Positions 11,747-21,453 of a stretch of 64,000 bases of DNA are shown here, in pieces; position 1 is the stretch's first letter; every line of letters begins with the position of its first letter. The DNA comes from Alternaria dauci (Eukaryota > Ascomycota > Dothideomycetes > Pleosporales > Pleosporaceae). Under the pieces are notes generated by a model that was not told where the DNA came from, searched no databases, and worked only from the letters and a program-made list of their open reading frames with translations. Location: the NCBI RefSeq assembly GCF_042100115.1, contig NC_091281.1, forward strand, positions 1,426,001 through 1,490,000, given 5' to 3'. The translations under genes were made by a program, and so were the position numbers.

Positions 11747-11855
11747 CCTAGGCAACTACAGGGGGCGTTAAACTTCCCCTTACATGGAGATCCTCTACCA
11801 AGGCAACTATCGGGGACCTTGAGAGCATTCGACTTTTGTCCTGTACGGCGTCTAG
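11747..11855 (+). repeat. 51-nt repeat, tandem dimer (locus 2)
   Basis: Two units start with GGCAACTACA at 11751 and GGCAACTAT at 11802, 51 nt apart. Each is preceded by CCTA or CCAA, and the first ends with TTACATGGAGAT as at the other loci. The middle of the second unit is more diverged (ATTCGACTTTTGTCC). It lies about 195 nt upstream of the unknown minus-strand gene start. Confidence 0.7.
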
Positions 11856-12092
11856 TCTTATTCGAATAACAACTGTGCGTATACATACGCATCTAGCTTA
11901 AGAAAGGAAAGCCCGCCAATGCTCGCTTCCGTAGCTGACGTACGTTTTCCATCGACAGTACCTCAGAGCGTAGTTATTAACCATTTCATAGCAGAACAGC
12001 AAGTCTACTGAGTAGAGCGAAAATAGCGGCAGCTTTGCGATCCACACGTTCCAACGACGGCATGATACCCCGAGGCTCTCTTTCACGCCCAG

Positions 12093-12183
12093 CTATTGAT
12101 TCAGTTCTCTAGCTTTTCCATACCCACTATTGATTCAATTCTCTAGTTCCCCGCCACTGCCTGCTGTTAGTTAATTTCTCTAG
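12093..12183 (+). repeat. Short tandem repeat, ~34-nt period
   Basis: CTATTGATTCAGTTCTCTAG at 12093-12112 recurs as CTATTGATTCAATTCTCTAG at 12127-12146 and, more weakly, as TTAGTTAATTTCTCTAG at 12167-12183. It is non-coding and unrelated in sequence to the 51-nt repeats around it. Confidence 0.65.
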
Positions 12184-12325
12184 CGTCTCTCAGATACCTA
12201 CTCTTAATATAGTCGTGCGGATAGTGAATTTTATAATGGTTTCGAGACGTTGATGTTTATGTTTATGTTCCTGTTCTTCAGAAGACGCCATACCTAGGTA
12301 CAAGAAAAAAATAATCGAACAATTT

Positions 12326-12430
12326 ACCCAGGCAACTACAGGAAGAGCACTTGATCCTCCCTGCATGGTGATGATCTACCTGGGCAACTACAGGGGTGGC
12401 GTTCGATTTTGCCCTTGCACTCTGTGATGG
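12326..12430 (+). repeat. 51-nt repeat, tandem dimer (locus 3)
   Basis: Two units start with GGCAACTAC at 12331 and 12383, 52 nt apart. The second contains GTTCGATTTTGCCCTTG (12401-12417), the best-preserved middle block. The first ends CTGCATGGTGATGATCTACC, leading straight into the second. As at locus 1, AATCGAAC occurs just upstream of the first unit. Confidence 0.7.
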
Positions 12431-12679
12431 GGAATGATCGAATGCGTGTGGCCCGTGCCCTGGTGTTAGGTGTTCGATCTTTCCCCACCACCGACTTGTA
12501 TGACATACCGCAGCGTGGTCGATGCTTTCTGTATCCAAACTCTGCGGGCCACCTTTGTACTTCTCCACCACCGCAATAACTTTGTAATTCAACACGATTC
12601 CAGCCACCAGATCTTTGGGACCTTTCCAAGTTTCATAACATGTTTAACATTTGGAGCGCTAAGAGCAGTTCTATCTGCG

Positions 12680-14443
12680 CTAACCGAACAGAACATCGCC
12701 AAGACGAATGGATACCGTCTTGGTTTGAAGGTAGTTGTCCAAAGCAGCCTCACCAAGCTCACGCCCTACTCCAGACTCTTTGTACCCGCCGAACGGAAGA
12801 GCTGCTTTAGTGTTAGCAACGGTACTTCAGGTATTTCGGGTGGTTCAGGTTCTTCAGATAAAGGTGGATGCTTACCCCAGTGGAGAGAGTTGTAGGTGTT
12901 GACCCAGACGGTTCCCGCACGGAGCGCGTTGGCAACCTCGATAGCAGTGGTCAGGTTGGATGTGTGGACGGCGGCAGCAAGGCCGTATGTGCTGTTGTTG
13001 CCGAGCTTGATGACATCGGCCTTTGTCTTGAACTTTGAGATTGTGCAGACGGGGCCGAAGATCTCTTCTTGCTGGATCTTCATGTCCTCGGTTACGTTGG
13101 AGAAGATTGTGGGCTCGATGAAGTAACCCTTGTCGCCCTTGCGGTTGCCACCAGTCTCGATGGTTGCGCCAGACTTCTTGCCCTCCTCGATGTAGCTGGG
13201 TTGAAGGTTAGCGACAGCGTTCCAAACGAAAAGGATCATACTTACCCCATGATACGGTCGAACTGGAGCTGCGAGACCTGAGGACCCTGGAAGGTATCCG
13301 CGGCGAATGGGTCACCGACAGCGTTCTGAGCAGCCCGCTCCTTGAAGCGCTGGATGAACTTGTCGTAGATCTCTTCTTGCACGTAGATACGCGAACCGGC
13401 ACAACAAGCCTGTCCGTGGTTGAAGTAAATACCAAAGTTGACCCAGTGGATAGCCTGGTCGATATCTGCGTCGGCAAAGACAATGTTGGGGCTCTTGCCT
13501 CCAAGCTCAAGAGTGACCTTCTTCAGGTTGGAGCCAGCGGCAGACTTCATGATCTGACGACCGACAACGGTTGAACCAGTAAAGGCGATCTTGTCAATGT
13601 CCATGTGAGCGGACATGGCAGCACCGGCAATCTTTCCGAAACCAGTGATGACGTTGATGACACCTGGTGGGAAACCGGCCTCTTTGATAAGTGTGCAGGC
13701 AACGTATGCGGAGAGAGGTGTCTGCTCAGCAGTCTTCAAGACGATGGTGTTACCAGTGGCGATGGCAGGACCAATCTTCCATGCCCACATGAGAATGGGG
13801 AAGTTCCATGGAATAATTTGACCACAAACACCAACCTGGGTTTGTTAGCTACGAGACTTGAATACTGAGAAGAAGAGATTTCACTAACAGGCTCCTTGCG
13901 GATGTAGTTGAAAGTGTCAGGTGTTGTGTCGACGACCTTGCCCTCAATCTTGTCGGCCCATCCTCCGTAGTACCTCAGGCAACCAGCGGCTGAGGGTACA
14001 TCGATGTTCTTGGCCATGTTAAAGGCCTTACCGTTGTCGAGAGCCTCGACAGCGGCAATAAGGTCGGCATTCTTCTCGAAAAGGTCGGCGAGCTTGGTGA
14101 GTAGCCTTCCTCTGTTCTCGGGTGTCTCCTTCCGCCATGGGCCGTTGAAGGCTTTGCGGGCGGCAGCGACAGCAATGTCAACGTCCTTCTCGGTGGCCTC
14201 CTGAACACTGCAGATGACCTCCTCGGTACTTGGGTTGATGACGTCAAAGGTCTTGCCGTCAACGGCCTTTACGAACTCATTGTTGATGAAGCTGATTGGG
14301 ATATTAGTGCGGGCGCATGGAATGGGCAATGCCGAAGCATTGCACAGCCTCCGAAGGTTTTCGGAGGCCTGATATCCAACTTACAGTCCGGTGGGCTGCT
14401 CGTACTCGCCCGTCTGGGGGGTTGTGAGCTTTACAGATGTCAT
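12680..14443 (-). CDS. aldA: NAD(P)-dependent aldehyde dehydrogenase
   Basis: Oxidises aldehydes to carboxylic acids; the closest fungal type is the cytosolic acetaldehyde/ethanol-utilisation enzyme. It has 497 residues, the usual length, from exons 14443-14385, 14291-13889, 13835-13246, 13195-12876 and 12801-12680. The coenzyme-binding region shows IIPWNFP and [24 protein letters not shown] carries the general-base Glu (about residue 264). [15 protein letters not shown] carries the nucleophile Cys (about residue 298). [16 protein letters not shown] and [15 protein letters not shown] blocks are near the C-terminus. For the last exon, two nearby in-frame acceptors exist; AAGCAG gives the conserved LHWALPFGG. 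Proteins of this type are known mould allergens. Intron 1 holds a strong hairpin. Confidence 0.95.
14347..14368. repeat. Perfect hairpin inside intron 1 of the aldehyde dehydrogenase gene
   Basis: GCCTCCGAA (14347-14355), a 4-nt loop GGTT, then TTCGGAGGC (14360-14368): a perfect 9-bp stem. It lies 17 nt inside the intron from its 5' splice site on the minus strand. It could affect splicing or be a chance palindrome. Confidence 0.8.
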
Positions 14444-16076
14444 GGCTGGGAAAACAAATTGGGGTATATGAAGAAAACAGAGAGGTGCAGTGCATGAGGG
14501 GTAGAGGCGTAGGCAAATCTTAAGTACTCCCAGGAGCTCCGCATGACGACGCTAGAGATTATCTCCACTGGACAAAGGGACAGCAGTACGATCGCCTAAG
14601 CAGCCTCGGCCGTCAGGAGCCCGTCTCGAGAACGCTCCATAGCCTATGGCGTGTAGGGTGGATGCATGGGCGGGTGGAGCTTGACGCAACGGCGGAAGCT
14701 CCTGCCCCGCTCTTGCAACCAGTGGTAAGCTACCCCTCCCCCGCAGTTCTCCTCTGGGAGTCGCTGAAGCCGCACCTAACCTTGCTACACGCGTGCTGGA
14801 CATCCAATTTGGAATAGATACCTATTGGCAACTCATGCGCATCCGCAAAAAGTTCGCGAGTCTCCACCTGCGTCGCGTGGCCGTCTCGACACAGCGTGGT
14901 TTTCAATCTGCATTACTGATATATTAACCTGGGAGCTCTAGACACGTACCAAGCCAAACATACCCACCATCGGAGCCACAGCGCTAAATCCGAAGCGGCA
15001 GCCCTATGGCCCATATCGTCGCACCCCGAGCAAGCTCGGCCCGTTTTAAAGCGAGCTCCCGTGTGTCAACGGCCACCTCTGATCCATTCACCGAGCCAGC
15101 ATATTTGCTCTTCGCCTGTTGGGAACATGTTTAGTATTCGAAATTTCCAGCTCGTCCGATGCGTAAGCTGCATCGGATGAATGCTCCTTTCACCCAGCCC
15201 AGCCATATCCTAGTCGCGAGACTAAGATAGCCGCGGGCCTCCACACCCATCACCTAGTCGATCGCGGGGAACGTGCGACGAAATTTGGACTAATGATGTG
15301 TGATACTTTCGCACGAACGGGAATTGCGGCGCGAATAGGAACGCTTCAAAGGCGAAGACGTTGTGAACCCGACGACGGAACATCACACATGGACAGATGA
15401 TGGCGTGATATGCGTGCCTGGAACGCCCCGCCCAAGTCAGCCACGGGTAGGCTTCATATCTCATGTTGTTGTGGAGTCGTCCGAACGTAAGAGCACGGAG
15501 CAATTCCGCTGTACATGGCCGACTGTTCTGGCAAGCTTCCCAAGCTCTCGCAGATCTCCCATACGATCTTCTCTTTCAAGCATGCCAGTCCTGATGTTGC
15601 GTCCACGTGGAATCCATCCTTGCCACATCTTGACGTCGACTTGGGTGGGAATGACTGCTTATCAATTCGGCATATGCGACGATCATCTGCATCATATTCG
15701 TGTCCCATTCGTTTTCGAAACACGTGGCCATAGACATGCAAATGTAACCAGGCGTTGTTTTAATAAAGGAATATCACAGTGCGAAATCACTGGGGAGAGA
15801 AGTGTTGATCATGTTCCCGAAACCATAGCCATTCTTGTTTGAAGTTACCTCAAGGCTCACGTCGCAATTTGGGAGCCGTACATGAACGTCCGTGAGTAGT
15901 GTACAAAAGTCAAATCGTGTCCAGTGCTAACCAGCTGTTTCCGAAAAGATGACGCCTCTAAGAAAAGAAAGATTGAAAGCAGACCAACTGGCAAACAAAG
16001 CCGTACCGATGTCGTTGATGCTCGATTAAACCGTGAAAACTGAAGTAAATGGAGGACGTCTTAAGGCGAAAGCAGC
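14444..16076. other. Long intergenic region upstream of the aldehyde dehydrogenase gene
   Basis: About 1.6 kb without a convincing gene. It should contain the aldehyde dehydrogenase promoter and the 3' end of the export-factor gene. Open frames up to 159 codons (15363-15842, plus strand) lack motifs and have random-looking composition. The block around 14560-15120 is rich in GC-rich 6-8-mers, but I could not define a repeat. Confidence 0.5.
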
Positions 16077-17593
16077 TCACAGCATCTCGTCGTCCATCGC
16101 AGTGTCACCGCCGGCGGTGATCTGAGCAACTTCAGCAGTACCAGCAGCAGCATTGGTCTCGCCACCAGGGAAGTAGTCGGCCATCTCAGCATCAAGCTCC
16201 TCAACCGTCTTCTTCTTGGGGCGAGCATCTCGGCCTCCGCGGCCCTTGCCCTTGCCACGAGTTTGACCGCGGCCACGCGTGGCGCCAGGGGCTGCCTTCT
16301 CGGCGGTGGCGGGCTTGGGCTTGTCCTTCTTTGGTTGGCTGCAAACTGGTTAGTTGCTGATACCAAGACACTAGATTAATAATACGTACGTTACGCGGTC
16401 GGCGAGCGAAGCGGGGCGGGTGGTGGCAGGGATGGCTGCAGCGCTGACGAGCATCTCGACGCGAACAGGGCGACCATCAATCTTGACACCATCAAGAGCG
16501 GCAGTGGCCTTGGCGGCTTGATCGTGCTTGTTGAAGATGATGGTAGCGCTACCCACGCTGCGGCCCTGGGCATCGTACTGGATCAGAACCTTCTTGGGGC
16601 GACCTACACCAACAGCTGAAACAAAGTAGTCCTATAAGGCGTATTAGTCCTCGTACCAGGGGTTATAATTCGCGCAAATGGATCATCATTGACAAAGAGG
16701 TTCGATAAAGAGGCTCCGGCGTCGGCGGTGGGTATTCGTCGATTGCATATCACACGGTCAAGAGGTAACGCTCGGAAAGTGGGTGTCCTGATCAGAGTAC
16801 AACGAACACGAGGTTCAGTGAGACGAAAGCATACTCAGCGCGAGAGCAGTTGTTGCGAGTAACGTCTTGTAACGCTGCGAACCAGTCTTGTGCTATCTGC
16901 CCACTCATGTGAAAGCCATGCGGCTATTCAGAACTGGATCTGGATTCGCGTCTCGCTGCTCGTTTGATCGCTGGGAGTTGCTGCAGGGCTACCGGGAACA
17001 TGTCACCGGTGTGCTGCCGTCTTTGCTTGCACTTGCAAAGTGTAGCATGTGTCTAGGATCACCCACTTTCGTCGCTGCGGTACCCTGGATTGTTCGCATA
17101 CTGCTAGTCTTCGACCGGTCTTGTGTGCCCAACACAGATCTCGGCGTGACTTTACGCAAGCTATGGCTCAACATCCATACCGGTTTTGCGGTGGAATGGC
17201 TCGGTTCGTTGTATCGGACTCGTTCATGCTTGCAAAAGCGAAGCTGCAGTAGGTTCAAAGACCTGCATCGGTCTTACATACCTGGAGTTGGACATTGTCA
17301 ATGTCCCGTGGCTGCAATGTGTTAGCTGTGTTTGTGCATGATTGCGGTGGTTGACATACCAAGTTGGATACCATGATCTTGGTTTCGCCGCCGAGGGAGG
17401 CGGCAGGTGCGGTGGGAGCGGCCTTGGGTTGCCTGCCTTGCTGCTTGGTGGACTTGGACACACCGCCGACAGGTGCGGCGGCGGCGGCAGGTCGTCCAGT
17501 GCCGGTCGACTTGCGACCGCTACGGCCACGGCGAGAGGTCTTGGAGGCCTTGAGGATGTCGTCGAGGCTCTGCTCCATCTTGTTTGAAGACAT
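16077..17593 (-). CDS. mlo3: mRNA export adaptor, Mlo3/Yra1/ALYREF family
   Basis: RNA-binding adaptor that links spliced mRNA to the export receptor, as part of TREX. It has 255 residues from exons 17593-17360, 17311-17282 (30 nt), 16631-16390 and 16338-16077. The N-terminus has the conserved short helix MEQSLDDILKASK and an Arg/Gly-rich stretch. One RRM follows, with RNP2 at IMVSNLP and RNP1 at GRSVGSATIIF. The tail is RG-rich (RGRGQTRGRGKGRGG) and ends in a FoP-type acidic helix (KKTVEELDAEMADYF). Intron 2 is 650 nt, far longer than any other intron here; yeast YRA1 also has one long regulatory intron. The gene diverges from vps11 with 569 nt between start codons. Confidence 0.93.
16632..17281 (-). 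other. 650-nt intron 2 of the export-adaptor gene
   Basis: This intron is bounded by GTATGT and TTATAG and interrupts the RRM. Other introns in the window are about 47-117 nt. It holds a 145-codon plus-strand frame (16888-17325) with no motif, so I read it as intron and not a nested gene. See the finding on possible autoregulation. Confidence 0.8.
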
Positions 17594-18162
17594 GGTGATG
17601 AGTGGTTGAGGGATGGTGATACTTTGATGAGCGGGCGTTGATGGGATTGCGCGCTGCTGTCGAGGGGGCGACGTGAGCAGATAAAGTAGCGACGGCTAAG
17701 AGTCTCTTTGATGGAGGAGTGACTGAAGCGGTCTAAGGCTGCAAGGACAAAGGGGCGCGTTTGATGACAGGTCGCGTCGCCGAGGTGAGACTCGCTGGAG
17801 GGGGAGTCAGAGTGGGCTTGCGCGAAAGTAGAGAGTGTAGCGCTGGTTGTGGTGGACTGCTGATGATGAAGGGCAGATGGGTGGAGTATTCGATAAAGAG
17901 GAGTGTGATGGGAAGATGAGGAAAAGGGAGAGCGCGAGGCAGCAGGATGACAAGAGAGGGTCGCGCCAAGCCCCGACACTGCCACGCACGCTTGGTGAGT
18001 GCTGATTGGCGAGCGTGCACGGTCGCATCTGCCCGCAGCTTCCCTGGGTGTCGCGAGTGACAGTAGCTCCTGCCATTCAGGCAACGGGCGACAACAATGG
18101 AGCGATAGCAACTATGGCAGTCACTCCGGTGTGTATTGCACCCTTCACCCCCCCTCTGCACA
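17594..18162. promoter_or_regulatory. Shared divergent promoter of mlo3 and vps11
   Basis: A 569-nt spacer separates the two start codons, which point away from each other. The plus-strand view is purine-rich near 17730-17960. No TATA box is evident on either side, in keeping with two constitutively needed genes. Confidence 0.5.
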
Positions 18163-21100
18163 ATGGCGAGGCTAATGCGCGAACAGTGGCAGTTCAAGTT
18201 CTTCGACGTCTCGCAAGTCAAGCTCCCCGACGACGAGAGCTCCTTCCTGTCCGAGGTATGACGATGCCCTCCACACATGCGTAGCCACCCAGTCTCATGA
18301 AGCTCAACAGATCGGGAACATCACGTGCATAACATCTGGATCCGAAAGCATCTTTCTCGGCAGCGCAGATGGCGTCGTTCGTATCGTGTCGCAGGCCCTC
18401 AAGGTTGTGCGCTCGTTCAAGGCCCATGACGCCGGCGCAATCACGCACATGAAGCAGATTGAGGGCACGTCTCTTCTCGTCACCATAGCCGAAGATCTCT
18501 CTGCGGAGCCGGTACTGAAAGTATGGGCTCTGGACAAGCTGGAGAAGAAGACTGGCGTTCCGCGCTGCCAGAGCACCCTCACCGTCCACAACGGGCGCAA
18601 GCAGTTCCCCATATCTGCCTTCGCCGCCCTCGACGACCTGTCGCAGCTTGCCGTCGGCTTCGCAAACGGTGCTGTCACCGTTGTCCGAGGCGACCTCATA
18701 CACGACCGCGGCGCTCGACAACGGACCGTGTTCGAATCGGAGGAGCCCGTCACCGGCATAGAGTTCAGAGAGGGGAGCATCACAACCTTGTACATCGCGA
18801 CAACTTCACGCATCATGACGCTAGTGATATCTGGAAGGGGACAGGGACAGCCTGCAAAGTCTCTGGACGAGTATGGCTGTGGTGTGGGCTGCATGGCCGT
18901 GGACAAGGCATCGCGCGACGTTGTCGTCGCACGAAGCGACGCCATATACTACTATGGCCAACATGGTCGCGGGCCGCCGTACACATACGAAGGCGAGAAG
19001 AAGATGATCTCCATATTCAAGGACTACGTTGCGATAGTCGCGCCTCCCAAATCAAACGCGATGCCCCGGTCGAACACTCTCCGTACCTTTGGCATCGGCG
19101 CCGCTGACGATGTCTTCAATACGTCAAGTTTCACCCTGCTCAACACAGAGTTGAGGTTTGTCGCACACCAGGAGCAGTTGACGTCGCAAGTGAAGGCTGT
19201 CATCTCCGAATGGGGCGACCTGTTTGTCTTCACAATCGACGGCAAGATCTTCAGATACCATGAGAAGCCCTTTGCCCAGAAACTCGACATACTGTACCAG
19301 CGCAATCTATACGTCTTGGCCATCAATCTGGCCCAGAAAGCCGGGCTAGATTCGTCACAGCAAAACATCATCCTCCGGAAGTTTGGCGACTACCTGTATT
19401 CCAAGCAAGATTACGACACTGCTATGCAGCAATACCTGAAAGCCATCGACAACACTGAGCCATCCCAGGTCATTCGAAAGGTATGCTGTGGTTGATCCGC
19501 AATAAGACTAATGCTAACACATGATGCAGTTCCTCGACACGCAACGGATACACAACTTGATAGAGTACCTTGAGGAGCTCCACGATCATCATAAAGCAAC
19601 ATCAGACCACACAACTCTCTTGCTGAATTGCTACGCCAAGCTAAAGGATGTAGAGAAGCTGGAAGAGTTCATCAAATCACCAGACGATCTCAAGTTCGAC
19701 CTCGATACCGCCATCTTGATGTGTCGACAGGGAGGCTACTACGACCAAGCGGCATTCCTTGCACGAAAACACGGTGAACACGAGCTGGTCGTCGATGTAC
19801 TTATTGAGGATTCAAAGCGGTACGCAGAAGCCCTTGCCTACGTATGGCGGTTGGAGCCGGAGGTAGCCTATTTCAACCTGATGAAGTACGCGACAACACT
19901 GTTGCAGCACATCCCCAAGGATACAACGCAACTTTTCATCGACTACTACACCGGAAAGTTCCGACCTAAGAAAGACGCTATAGTCATACCGAACGCGCCT
20001 GCATCAGGGGGAGGCGGTGGTGGTATGAGTATGGGCCTAGGAGTTGCATCGAGCGCTGTTCAAAACCTCGCTGCACTACTTCCCCTGCCATACATGAACA
20101 CCAACGCGTTGGCATCACCTCCCAGTGGTGAACAGAAGAGCACTATGAGCCAAGCTCAGATCATTGAAACGACTACAGATGAGCCTGCCCCTGAATACAA
20201 AGTACCGAAACCGCGAACTGCATTCTCCGCATTTGTAGACCATCCCCAGGAGTTTATAGTCTTCCTCGAGGCATGTATCGCATCCGACGAGCTACGCGAA
20301 GACGACAAAGTCGATCTTTACACAACGTTGTTCGAGATGTACCTCCACACGGCATCATCGAAGAAGGATGGCGAACGACAAGAGTGGGAGAACAAAGCCA
20401 AGAAGCTCGTCGAAGGCAAGGACATACCGATAGATACATCCAACGTCCTGTTACTCTCCCATCTCTCCAATTTCCGCGATGGCGCGATCCTCGTCCGCGA
20501 GCAACAAGGACTGCACTTTGATATATTCCGGTCCTTCACCGCAGCAAGCGACACCCAAGGCGCCATCCGCGCTCTCCGTAAATATGGCCCGGAGGAACCA
20601 GCACTTTACCCTGCAGCCCTCGCCTACTTCACCTCCACCCCCGAAATCCTGGCAGAAGCCGGCGACGAACTCGATTCAGTCCTCCAAAAGATCGACGAAG
20701 ACGGTCTGATGGCCCCCCTCCAAGTGATCCAAACCCTTTCCACCAACGGCGTCGCAACAATGGGTATGATAAAGTCATATCTCAGCACCACCATCGAGCG
20801 CGAGCGCGCAGAAATCGCCGCCAACCGCCGCAATATCGAAACCTTCCGCGCCGACACCACTGCTAAGAAGCACGAGCTCGAGAACCTAAACACCAAGCCT
20901 GCCGTGTTCCAGAACTCGCGTTGCCAGGTCTGCATGAAGAGTCTGGAGTTACCTGTTGTGCACTTTTTGTGTAAGCATAGCTATCATCAGAGTTGTTTGA
21001 GTACGGATGAGGACGTGCATGATGCGGAGGTCGAGTGTCCAATTTGTAGCTCCAACAATGCGACAGTCAAGGCTATTCGGAGGGCGCAGGTGGAAAGCGC

Positions 21101-21209
21101 AGAGAGGCATGATCTCTTCCAAGACGCGCTCAAGAGAGGTAAATATGGTTTTGCTGTTATTAGTGAGTGGTTCGGCAGAGGCGTTATGGGTGTTGGTGGT
21201 TCGGACTAG
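18163..21209 (+). CDS. vps11: Vacuolar sorting protein Vps11 (Pep5), CORVET/HOPS core subunit
   Basis: Shared subunit of the CORVET and HOPS tethering complexes that dock endosomes and vacuoles. It has 980 residues from exons 18163-18255, 18311-19480 and 19530-21209. It opens with WQFKFFDVSQVKLPDD, then a beta-propeller-like N-terminal half (GSADGVVRIVSQALKVVRSFKAHDAG), then a helical clathrin-type solenoid (NLIEYLEELHDHHKATSDHTTLLLNCYAKLKDVEKLEEF). It ends in a RING-H2 finger at about residues 885-935 (CQVCMKSL, CKHSYHQSC, VECPIC). Length and order match the family. A Gly-rich insert (GGGGGGMSMG) sits near the middle. Start ATG at 18163 gives the conserved N-terminus. Confidence 0.95.
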
Positions 21210-21453
21210 GTGGCAAGGGGATATCTGACTAAAGTGAACTTTGACGAACGGGTTATGCATGAAATGAAAGGAAGATACAGTAACTCGCTGGAATGTTCAT
21301 TTCATTTATCCATGTTGAACAATGAAAAATGCAAGGATGATGAGCTCGACTAACCATGCAGCTGGCTTTGTATAGCTGATAGGTGTCACACATTCATGTT
21401 CGTTCATATGTCCATTCTGTATCAGGCCGTCAACATAGTGATAAAAGTATTTT

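Larger units (their letters stand above)
11553..12679. other. Intergenic, rich in short repeats
   Basis: No gene is seen. The segment contains two tandem dimers of the 51-nt repeat (11747-11855, 12326-12430) and a separate short tandem repeat at 12093-12183. It should also carry the promoter of the unknown gene at 10261-11552 and the 3' end of the aldehyde dehydrogenase gene. Confidence 0.6.

Noticed and set aside
15363..15842. 159-codon plus-strand frame in the region upstream of the aldehyde dehydrogenase gene
   Set aside because: No recognisable domain, no introns restoring a longer product, and His/Arg/Ser-rich random-looking composition.
16888..17325. 145-codon plus-strand frame within the long intron of the export adaptor
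   Set aside because: It runs into the coding microexon on the other strand and shows no motif; the intron reading explains the region better.
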